Assembly: GCA_018340375.1 (NCBI GenBank)
Contig: JAFFJZ010000002.1
Span: forward strand, 28,848,001-28,912,000
Reading direction: 5' to 3'
Length of the DNA stretch: 64,000 nucleotides
Origin: Gonatopus flavifemur
Lineage: Eukaryota; Arthropoda; Insecta; Hymenoptera; Dryinidae
Shown: one piece after another, positions 12,021 to 20,869 of the stretch
How the letters are laid out: every line of letters starts with the position of its first letter
Numbering within the stretch: position 1 is the stretch's first letter
Notes under the pieces: generated by a model
Database searches by the model: none
The model's input: only the letters and a program-made list of their open reading frames with translations
What the model was told of the DNA's origin: nothing
Program-made: the position numbers and the translations under genes

Positions 12021-12414
12021 ACGCGAGGATATCGTTTGAAATGTTTCTAATTCTGTTTTCAAATATTGAATAAATATCATTATTTTCAAACTTCTATCAC
12101 TTATTAAAAGAATAAAAGTTGGTACAACCACATTGGCTGTTCGAAGAATAAAATTGAAAAGATTTCTTTAGCGAACACACACACACACACTAATTCACTT
12201 CTTTATACGACTCAGTCTTCTCACTTTAGTCGTTTCACACCATAAATCCACAATATATGAAACCCGAAACACATAATACACAACTCTTCAAGTCGATACT
12301 CCAGCCACGATCCTTCAGAATAGAATTTTTGCGTCCCTGGAGTTCAAGATATGAAGAGCGCAGCACGATAAATGGAATTTTTTCTTTCTTCCAAGCATGT
12401 AGTCTCCGACTTTG

Positions 12415-13200
12415 AATGCTGTGGACAATAAACATATACCATATTCAGTTTTAATGAATATTTTAGTAACGATATTCAATTTCAGACCAATTATAGGTGT
12501 ATGCAATTCACTTTTGACCATACTGATTACCTTTCTATACTCGCTATATCGCTAAATTGTATATTACGGATACAATTATTTGCATTAGCAGATTTCGGAC
12601 CTTTATTTCATAATAGAAAGGAATCTAATGGTGTCCACGAAATGTATACAACCTGTTATTGATCTGGAATTCATGTTCTGAAAATTTCTATCTTCGGTTT
12701 CAAGAAAATACATACACTTACTTACCGCAAATACCATTTTTGGTCTTACGTATCAGGATTTCTTTTGACTAATAAGAAGAAGCATTCTCCCTTCATTTGA
12801 CAAAGCTCATCGTAATTTTTATTCCATTTTCATACACTGAAAAAGAAGTAAAAAAAAAAATTCTTCAACAAAGAAATAGTTTCTTTTTATAAATTCACAG
12901 TTTTTGTATACTCATCTGATGGTGACGGCAAACGAAAATATCCTTTTGCATAGACCTTTATAATTGTTGCACTTTTGTTAATTATTCATTAATCGATACA
13001 CTTCATTAACATCGGAATTTTATATTTGATTATATTACACGCGATTACACGGTTATGTTTACCGGTGTGTTTATACACGTGACAACGATAATAGGAGTCC
13101 GCGTGTTTTGAGAGCGGGTGTGTTCAAAGGTGGTGTGTTTTTATCACAACGTGTGTTCGCGCGTCTAGAAGAAATCTAAGAACTTCTGCGTTTTTCTCTT
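12415..13200 (+). repeat. Leader duplication, copy 1
   Basis: It shares an ordered series of short blocks with 16186-16965 at an offset of about 3.75-3.77 kb: GCTGTGGACRATAAA, TATACTCGCTATATC, CTGAAAAA-rich text, AGTCCRCG, GTGTTCAA and AATCTA. The copies are well diverged, so the duplication predates this insertion. Confidence 0.6.
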
Positions 13201-14602
13201 TTTGAAGAGGAAATGAAATCTGAAACATAAATTTCAAATATACATGATATTTTCTTCTATAATATGTATAAATTTTATTCTTTCATACAAATTTATATAT
13301 ATATATATTTCCTGTAATACGTGTATATTTCATAACTTGAAATATACGTATATACCTGTAAAAGAGAAACCGAAAGTATTTCTCATTTCCATGATTATTC
13401 TTGTCTTAACCAAGAAACCCTTGGTAAAACATGATAATCTCTTGCACGTGATAAAAACATCTCCTATCCTTATAGACCTGAAACCCCATAAACCCATAAA
13501 GGTCTGAACAGATTTTGAGTTTGTTTTTGCCTGCAAAATTGAATCTATGTAGGAATATATCTTTCCACAAGAAAAAAAACAGAGAAAATTACCTTATTAT
13601 AATAGGAAATTGAATATTTCAAGTGAAAAGTGCTTGAATTCCCATGATTTAAGTAGAAATTATGAAAGCGTGAACAAATTTAAGTTGCAATGCAATAACG
13701 ATGTGAAGATTCTTGAAAATTCTATTCATCGAGTCCATTTCTTCCCACGTATAGGTGCACGATAACTGACTATCCAAGTATTCGTTGAATACTTTCCTAT
13801 TCTTGTGTACCTAAAACTTCAAGGAATTCCAATCGATGCATGAAAACTGAACATTCTATGAATCCTTATCCAGAAAAATAAACGTTCTTTCTTCTTTAAA
13901 TATTGTTAAATATTCAAGCGTTTAAAAATGTATATATATGTTGAGCCTCTTAGCGTATCCATTCAGAGTTAGAATATCATCAACTAATATGTCTTCTGTG
14001 TACATGAAAAACAGAAATTTGTGATATTGAAATGAAGTATTGCTGGTTTAACCTAAAGAAAAAACTAACCTGAGACAACAGATAAATGAGAATTTCCGGA
14101 TTAAGGAATATTTACAGACAACCGATGCAAACATCAAAGATAAAATCTGACAATAATTGTATGTCCAGACCTTTTCGTCCATAAAAGATCATAAAGTGGA
14201 GTTCAAAAAAAGGGCCTGCTCATAATATCATAAATACATAGATGCCTGGACTGATTCTAAACTACTTCTGTCTAAAAAGATTGTGATAAATGCGAGTTTT
14301 AACTAGATATAAACTGTGTCTGAATTTCAACCACGAATGAATAGAATAAATATCAAAGTTTTATTAAATGTGTACTCTAAAACAATTCAAATAAATTCTA
14401 CATCGATATCCAAATTCAATGGAATAGAAATTGAAGTTACGTAGCAAAAAGTGACTATAAATGTCAGGAATCGTTGCGAATAACTGAATATATGTGTATA
14501 CGTATGAATAGATTCTATGAAAACTAACAAAAAATGAATTCAATTAAATGATTATATCATAAAAGTGCAAAGAATTCTGTTCTCGCTCTTTCCAAATATT
14601 GC

Positions 14603-14790
14603 AATGTTAATGACAACTGTAACGACAAGTCAACTCACGATACTGGAAAGAATTAAGCTCATGTATGTACAATGTTAATGACAACCGCAACGACAGGTTA
14701 ACTTTCATATTCTTGAACTAAAACTGTGTTTCAAGAATATGATAAATGTCAACAACTACCACAACGAAAGGTTAATGCACATTCATGACT
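14603..14790 (+). repeat. Three tandem units of about 70 bp in the leader
   Basis: AATGTTAATGACAAC followed by AACGACARGT recurs at 14603, 14671 and (more diverged, AAATGTCAACAACTACCACAACG) 14743. The spacing is 68-73 bp. No coding content. Confidence 0.6.
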
Positions 14791-16185
14791 TACGAGAAAC
14801 AGAAAGCAAAATGCACACGATTTTAAACGAATACCAATGAAACTGATTGAAAGTATCGTAGAAATTTTATACCAGCTACAAAGCGAACTAAAAAACTGAA
14901 GCGACAAATGGAAAACATTGAGATAAAATCAAAACTATTCAACAGATCTAAAGAAGACAGACGTTTATCCTGTCAAGAAATCAAAAGAAATAAGCAACAC
15001 AGAAGAATTACCCTGTGAAGCGATAAATGAATAATTGAAAAGAAATTGAAAACAATCAAATTAGATTGAAAGACTGTAATGTTTAAATTCAGTCACAAAA
15101 GAAACTTGAGAAGTTATAATAATCTGTCATGAACAGTTACAAAAATCTAATAGATATATAAATGAGAAGAATTGATTAATCGAGACAAACTTTGAAAGAT
15201 TGAATGATGTTTGATAAACCATTCACTATAAATTGAATAAAATGAAATGATAACTATGAACAAGATAGTTTAAATTCATAATTGAATATTCTAACCTAAA
15301 GCAAATGAAATAAATCATTAAATAACTAAACCTTCTTTTTGTACTAACAACAGAAAACTGTCACGCTACAAGTTCGAAAAGAAATTCACTCCTTAACGAT
15401 TCACATTATTTGTCGTTTCACTTTCACTAATTATATCTCACTCGAAGCACGAATCACTGAACTTTTTCAAAACAACACTTCACACACTTCTTGCTGTTGC
15501 TCTTGAAGCTCCTAGCGTCGACAAAATATTCCTCCTGGAATAACTTGCGCTTCTTCACTTTGTAGACTAGAAACTTCAGTGTTCCTGAACTTAAAACAGG
15601 AAGTGCGCTGAAGTAGATAAAGAATTTACTCCTTTCCGAAGTCCATCTGGATTATATTCTTCCTCCGTTACCCGATAATCTTTGATATAATACTTCCAAA
15701 GTACCAAAGAGTTATCGTGAGCTTGACGGAACCCTGTAAGAAGAATCTGTGAGTAAAATTTGTCTCAAAACCGTGAATACCTTTGAAAAACTTACAGAGA
15801 TAAGCATTCACGAAGTTAAACTAAAAGAAATCATTTTGAGAAAATTGAATACCTCTCAAAAAGACGAGAATAAATAAATCATTCTTTATTCTCACCATCC
15901 TCAAACCTGTATCGTTACCGAGAACACAGATTGTAGACATTCTTGAGCGAACTTGGAATAAATTCTTCCTCCGAGAGTAATCTTGATGAAAGTTCACACT
16001 CAATAAGAGTATGTAGCTTGGAGTATGGACGGGTAGATTGAAAACCTTTCCATATTGATTGTTGGATACCTAGAACTCCATATTCCTGGTGCGCTTCAGT
16101 CGTCTCTCATCATAATTGATCCTTCTCTTTGACGTCTCTTCACCAATCGTCCTCTGGATCACTGATTATCCCTGGTTTTAACTGC

Positions 16186-16965
16186 TGTGGACGATAAATA
16201 TGTGATACATTAGATGAATATGATACTTTAACCAACGATAAATCATTTTTTGAGTAAAAGCGAGTACATACAGTTCATGTGACTCTATTAACTACTTTCT
16301 TTTATACTCGCTATATCATTGAATTGGAATATTGCGTGAACAACTACTACCGATTATATAGATTTTTTCCATTTTTATCACTAGTAGAATAAAAACTTGG
16401 ATTTGTTGAACCGTATGAACTTTCTTTCAATTTTTTTTTTAGAAAGTTCAACTTTGAAAAGTTTGCTTGAAAGTTTTACATGCATAAAAATACTCACTGT
16501 GTATATTATTTTCAGTTGAACTTGTCCAATATTGAGGCGAATATTTGATCCTCCAGAAACATTACTCCGACATCCTTCTTACTTTTTGAATTGCTGAAAA
16601 AAGAGTTAAAAATTTTGACACAAAGCAATAATTCTTTTTATTATTGTTTCAAATGTTCTAATACTTATCTGACTCGTGACGAAAACACGGTCCGTGTTTC
16701 AATCCTAGATTCATTGCACTTTATCAAACTACACTCACTTTTAACATACTTTATCGTTCACGACTTCGTGATATTAAATATTAGTATTTTGATGCGCGAT
16801 AACGATGCCGGTTTGTTCACACGGGTCGAAACATAGACGCCGCTATTTTGTTTTCGTCTGCTAGCAGTCCACGCGACTTGAGAACACACGTGTTCAAGAG
16901 TGGTGCGTTCACATTGTGTTACGCGTCCACGTGTTTTGAGAAAATCTAGTAACTTTTAGGAACTT
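16186..16965 (+). repeat. Leader duplication, copy 2
   Basis: Diverged counterpart of 12415-13200, with the same block order. About 3 kb of unrelated sequence separates the copies, so this is not a simple tandem array. Confidence 0.6.
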
Positions 16966-17254
16966 ACTAGCGCGAAGCTTATCGCATTACGAGAATTTGC
17001 TGATGAGTATTTCAAGGTGTAGATCGATAAGTATTTCGTTCGTATATTGATAATGAGAATAATAACACAATTCAATAAATGATTATTGAATAGGTTCTGG
17101 AAATTGAGAATGATTTTTAGTTGAGTGAGTTATACACGTATATGTATTTTGAATAATTAGATAAATGAAGAAGGAAATTGCAAGTATTTTGCACAGATGA
17201 AAATTTATTAATGAACTATTCATTATCAGCTATATTGAGAATCAATGAAAACTT

Positions 17255-18060
17255 GTTAAATAAACAAATTTCATTTGTTATAAACAATTATATAAAATTT
17301 ATCTTTAATCAAAATTTTTGTTTTATTGCAAGTAGAAAAGGACCATATTGGGTCAGACTCAGATTAAAAATTTGTTAAATAAACAAATTTCAAAACAAAT
17401 TCTTTTTTTTTATGAATAAATAATTTGAAAATTTCTGATAAAACCGCGAATTCTCCAAGAAAACTACATTGGATATTAGATGTCGAAAATTTGTTTCAAC
17501 AATTTGTTATAAATAATTTTCATAAATAAACAAATTATAAGTGGATTCTTTGTTCAAAATCTCAGTAAACGGGAATAAGCTGATTTGAATGGATATACGG
17601 AAAATCAATAACAAATTTGTTAAGGAAAATTATTTTTCATAAATAAATAATTATAAATGAATTCAATTTTAAAATTCAAATGAAACGATTGCCAACGAGA
17701 TTGGATGATACCAAATCAATCGATTTGCTTCGAAAAATATCAAATAATTTCTTTCTTTCTAAATAAATAATTTTTATGAACAAATAAATTATCACTTCAG
17801 AACACAAATTTCTGACAAACGTACGAACAAGATCGCTTCATGTGTTTGACATGATATTGAAAACAAACAAACAAATAAATTGTTGTTAAATAAATTAATG
17901 AATTGTTAAATGAACAATTATATTCGGTAATTTGGCCACGTATCTTCTCATAAATCGGGAATCGAATAAATTCAAACATATGTCAAATATTACAATATCA
18001 ACATATTGTGAATGAATATGCAATAAATAAATTCTACATTAAATAAATTATAATAACCAA
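17255..18060 (+). repeat. AAATAAACAAATT motif cluster before gag
   Basis: AAATAAACAAATT and close forms (TTAAATAAACAAATTT, CATAAATAAACAAATT, CATAAATAAATAATT, AACAAATAAATT) recur at least eight times in about 800 bp immediately upstream of gag. ATAAACA is the core word for forkhead-type DNA-binding proteins, but low complexity alone could give this. Confidence 0.5.
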
Positions 18061-18070
18061 ATGAAAGTCA

Positions 18071-18553
18071 ATGTCAGGCGTTAATACTCGTAGTCAAACG
18101 AAGAAACTAGAGGAAACGTTAAAATCTCGTGATCAAGACCCGTCGACATCGAAGGAACATCAAGAAGAAAAGGATTTCAACAACGTAAAAGATCCATTCG
18201 CTTCAAAATCTAAGATAACACGAACTCCTAAGAAAAAAAGGAATAATAAAGAAGTAGAAGCAGAAAAAGAAGAGACAAACGATGTAGAAAATACCCAACT
18301 CGATCCTATAGGAAAAGGTGAAAGAAATCAGAACGACTTGCAAAATACTAGTACCATTGATAAAATAATAGAAGAAACTAGTGAGACAGAAGAAGAGGAT
18401 ACCGAAGAAGAGGAAAATACTAGTACTTTGGAAGATACTACAACTGATGTTTTATCAAACGACGCTGACGTAGAAACGGAAGACGACTGGTCAAATTCAT
18501 TGGAAAATACCGTTATCACTAGTACTCCACTCCAAGGTAATCGTGACAACTAG
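18071..18553 (+). CDS. gag: Gag N-terminal segment, acidic and Ser/Thr-rich
   Basis: A 160-codon frame opening MSGVNTRSQTKK, a start style common in retroelement Gags. It runs into long Lys/Glu and Ser/Thr/Asp-rich low-complexity sequence and has no folded domain I recognise. The stop at 18551-18553 falls where the next gag piece continues in another frame, so it may be the true N terminus of one Gag cut by a frame change, or a separate leading ORF. The first ATG nearby (18061) gives only a seven-codon ORF. It is the first ORF after the leader, so genomic RNA should translate it directly. Confidence 0.6.
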   Translation: MSGVNTRSQTKKLEETLKSRDQDPSTSKEHQEEKDFNNVKDPFASKSKITRTPKKKRNNKEVEAEKEETNDVENTQLDPIGKGERNQNDLQNTSTIDKIIEETSETEEEDTEEEENTSTLEDTTTDVLSNDADVETEDDWSNSLENTVITSTPLQGNRDN

Positions 18554-18788
18554 TAATCTGAGTATAAGCTCGAGAGTTACTATTCCTGGTACCAATAAGG
18601 GCAAGAAAAAGCTTCACAGAAAAATACGAAATCAATCTACTAAGAAAACTAGGAAAACTACAAAAATGGCGAACAACTATGTGAAAATACAAGATGCCAT
18701 ATCAATGATTCCTGTATTTTCAGGAACTCGTGATGGAGCCAATTTCAGCGAATTTGCAGCAGCTTGCACTGATGCTAGGACATATTGA
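18543..18788 (+). pseudogene. gag: Gag fragment, basic linker and start of the capsid region
   Basis: Open frame that overlaps the end of the previous segment by 11 bp. It is rich in Lys, Thr and Arg, then reads MANNYVKIQDAISMIPVFSG from an ATG at 18666, which could itself be a start (purines upstream, G after ATG). The capsid-like text continues to 18788 (FSEFAAACTDARTY), then stops. The continuation lies one frame over, so a single-base change near 18780 is likely. The capsid-type role is inferred from position and style. Confidence 0.55.
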
Positions 18789-19476
18789 CCCAGCAATGGA
18801 AAAGAATTTCACTACTATGATAAGATCAAAATTACGAGATGGAGCACTACATATTGCTCGCACCTCAAATTCTGAAACAGTTGCTCAATTAATAAATGTT
18901 CTAAAAGGAATCTATGCTACTCGTGAATCTAGCATAGATCTTATCGGAAAGCTCGGCACATTATGTCAACAAACACATGAAGACGCGGCCACTTATTTCA
19001 ATAGAGCCAGAAGATTGGGTTCTAAAATAATCGAAGCTTATAAAAATGAGAATACCAATGTTATCACAGATGCTAAAAAACAAGAGCTTGAAACTGCTGT
19101 ATGTAAAGCTTTTGTACGAGGCTTGAAACCAGAGATATTCAATCAAATGGAAGAAAAAGAAGATCTAAATAATGCTGGACCAGAGGCAATTACGAAAGAA
19201 AAGGAGATTGAAGCTCAAAAATTATTGAGAAAATTGGCCCTTAAGGAAGAAAAATGTCTTCTCTGTAAAGAACCTGGACATCAATCAAGTGACTGTCCGA
19301 TTATAAGCGGAAAAAGCTCAAAAACAATGACCAGTGTCAAATTTGTGAAAAGGAAGGGCATACTGCCACACAATGCCACAAATATAAACGAATCAGAGAT
19401 AATGAGCAAATTCAATGCCAAATTTGCAAAAAATTCGGACATTCAGCAACATCATGCAGAAGTCAAAATAATGTGA
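18730..19476 (+). pseudogene. gag: Gag capsid region with the first zinc knuckle
   Basis: The open frame formally starts at a GTG at 18730, but the meaningful text begins near 18785 (IDPAMEKNFTTMIRSKLRDG) in continuation of the previous fragment. It runs through a helical capsid-like region (LIGKLGTLCQQTHEDAATYF, CKAFVRGLKPEIF) typical of gypsy-group Gag, to knuckle CLLCKEPGHQSSDC encoded from about 19255. After about 19320 the text becomes nonsense while the next knuckles continue in another frame. The switch lies around the A-rich stretch at 19311-19325, so a lost base in a homopolymer is the simplest cause. Confidence 0.7.
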
Positions 19477-20123
19477 GATGTAACAACTGTCGAAAATACG
19501 GACATACAATCCGCGAGTGCAGAGACTCGTTTCAAAGAAGTTCGGACACCTGTCAAATTTGCAAAAAAATCGGACATAGGGCCGATGAATGTAGATATTA
19601 CGTACCCATCCAAATGATGCAACCTAGAGGATGTCAAAAATGTAGTTCGACAAATCACATCACTGAAAGTTGTCCTTTGAATAAAACCTGTTTAAAATGC
19701 AATAAATTCGGACATTTTGCAAAAGATTGTAGAAGCTCCGTCAATTGCCAATTGTGTAAAAGAAATGGACACGAAGCAGATCGCTGTCCGGAAATTCCAA
19801 CAAGGAATCTGAGGCCGACTGTGCAATGCCAATTTTGTAAAAAAATCGGGCACACCGCGGAAAACTGTTATCAATTGAAATCTCGACAAAGTAATGGAAG
19901 TTACTGCACATTTTGCAAAAATAATACTCACACTATTGAAGAGTGTAGAGTCCGGAAAGACGCTCAAAATTTGAGGAGCTCGGGAAACTCCCAGAGCCTC
20001 CCTCGCAGGGAGGCAAATACTCAAAATCAGAATATGGTGAGAACTCAAAATACTATCCGATCGAATCAAAGCATACACCATGCAATGGTCCACGCGGAAG
20101 ATACAATCGAACCACTGATGTGA
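19320..20123 (+). CDS. gag: Gag nucleocapsid, nine consecutive CCHC zinc knuckles
   Basis: Read in the frame ending at the TGA of 20121-20123. It contains nine C-X2-C-X4-H-X4-C knuckles: CQICEKEGHTATQC, CQICKKFGHSATSC, CNNCRKYGHTIREC, CQICKKIGHRADEC, CQKCSSTNHITESC, CLKCNKFGHFAKDC, CQLCKRNGHEADRC, CQFCKKIGHTAENC and CTFCKNNTHTIEEC. With the one in the preceding fragment the total is ten. Such knuckles bind single-stranded nucleic acid and package genomic RNA. Most gypsy-group Gags have one or two, so this array is closer to cellular CNBP-type proteins. No ATG opens the segment; it continues the upstream gag after a frame change. The tail (about 19975-20123) overlaps pol and holds a frameshift signal. 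Confidence 0.85.
   Translation, partial: KNNDQCQICEKEGHTATQCHKYKRIRDNEQIQCQICKKFGHSATSCRSQNNVRCNNCRKYGHTIRECRDSFQRSSDTCQICKKIGHRADECRYYVPIQMMQPRGCQKCSSTNHITESCPLNKTCLKCNKFGHFAKDCRSSVNCQLCKRNGHEADRCPEIPTRNLRPTVQCQFCKKIGHTAENCYQLKSRQSNGSYCTFCKNNTHTIEECRVRKDAQNLRSSGNSQSLPRREANTQNQNMVRTQNTIRSNQSIHHAMVHAEDTIEPLM
19967..20014 (+). promoter_or_regulatory. Candidate -1 ribosomal frameshift signal between gag and pol
   Basis: The heptamer A AAT TTG at 19967-19973 lies in the gag frame as X XXY YYZ. After a 4-nt spacer comes a bulged hairpin (GCTCGGGA at 19978-19985 with TCCC-A-GAGC at 19989-19997). Then follows a perfect 7-bp hairpin, GCCTCCC (19996-20002) with GGGAGGC (20008-20014) and a 5-nt loop. 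The pol frame is open from 19949, so a -1 shift here would run straight into protease. The two hairpins share two bases and cannot both form fully. Confidence 0.65.
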
Positions 20124-20863
20124 AATTAGCTTTGGAATTGCATTCTCCGGCAATTCAAGTAAGAATCGGACCTCGAATCGTCACCTTTCTATTAGATTCA
20201 GGTGCTGGAGTTTGTCTAATCAAACAAAACGTGATAGAAGACTTGACTGCAATTGATACTGATGAGATACTGTATTTAACAGGAATATCACCGGAAAAGG
20301 TGCCAACTTTAGGAAAATTCGATATGAATTTTATCGGACACATAACCACATTTTATGTAGTGCCTGACGATTTCCCCATTAAACATGATGGAATTATCGG
20401 AATCACCTTTTTGTCAGAACAGAAAGCCAAAATTAACTGGGCAGAAAACTGTTTAGAATTGAATAATTCAAAGAAAATTCCTTTCATCCAAGAAACTAGA
20501 GTTTATACAATTCCCCCACGAATTAGAAAAATTGTGAAAATCCAAATTGAAGAGACCAATTCATCGGAAGGTTATATACCCCGTGCAACTATAACCAATG
20601 GTGTATATATGGGTAATGCAGTTGTCAAAAATCATAATGGATACATATACATGCCTATAATCAACACCACCACTGAAGAAGTCCAAGTATCTATTCCTAT
20701 ACTCAAATTAGAAGAAATTGAGAAAATGAACCATGAAACTACTCAAACTATCCGACGGCGAACTACGAATCGGAAGAAACGAAACTTATATAAAATTTCA
20801 CAGAAATCCATCAATTTTACTAGGAAGAAAACGAAAGATTTGAAAAAACGAAACAACTATTGA
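20120..20863 (+). CDS. pol: Aspartic protease and pol N terminus
   Basis: The frame is open back to 19949, so it is best read as the -1 frameshift product of gag; 20120 (a GTG) is only a formal start overlapping the gag stop. The retropepsin active site is LLDSGAGVCLI, with the catalytic Asp at residue 26, followed by the second conserved motif GIIGITFLSEQ. It cleaves the Gag and Gag-Pol polyproteins and acts as a homodimer. After about residue 205 the text stops resembling the protease-RT linker. The likely linker continues in other frames through 20740-20890, so at least two frame changes separate this segment from RT. Confidence 0.8.
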   Translation: MKLALELHSPAIQVRIGPRIVTFLLDSGAGVCLIKQNVIEDLTAIDTDEILYLTGISPEKVPTLGKFDMNFIGHITTFYVVPDDFPIKHDGIIGITFLSEQKAKINWAENCLELNNSKKIPFIQETRVYTIPPRIRKIVKIQIEETNSSEGYIPRATITNGVYMGNAVVKNHNGYIYMPIINTTTEEVQVSIPILKLEEIEKMNHETTQTIRRRTTNRKKRNLYKISQKSINFTRKKTKDLKKRNNY

Positions 20864-20869
20864 GGTTAG

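Larger units (their letters stand above)
12021..18060 (+). other. 6-kb noncoding leader of the retrotransposon
   Basis: AT-rich sequence between primer site and gag with no long ORF on either strand; the longest frames are under 90 codons and carry no domain. It contains a short (AC)n run at 12174-12190, two diverged copies of an about 0.8-kb segment, a three-unit tandem repeat near 14603, and a cluster of AAATAAACAAATT-like motifs before gag. Leaders of insect gypsy elements can carry enhancers, insulators and packaging signals, which this length would allow. Confidence 0.7.

Noticed and set aside
12415..16965. Leader duplication as LTRs of a nested retrotransposon
   Set aside because: No TG...CA ends, target duplication, primer site or coding interior could be found; kept only as a duplication.
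19692..20153. 153-codon frame on the minus strand across the zinc knuckles
   Set aside because: Mirror frame of the Cys-rich repeats; the plus-strand reading has clear motifs.
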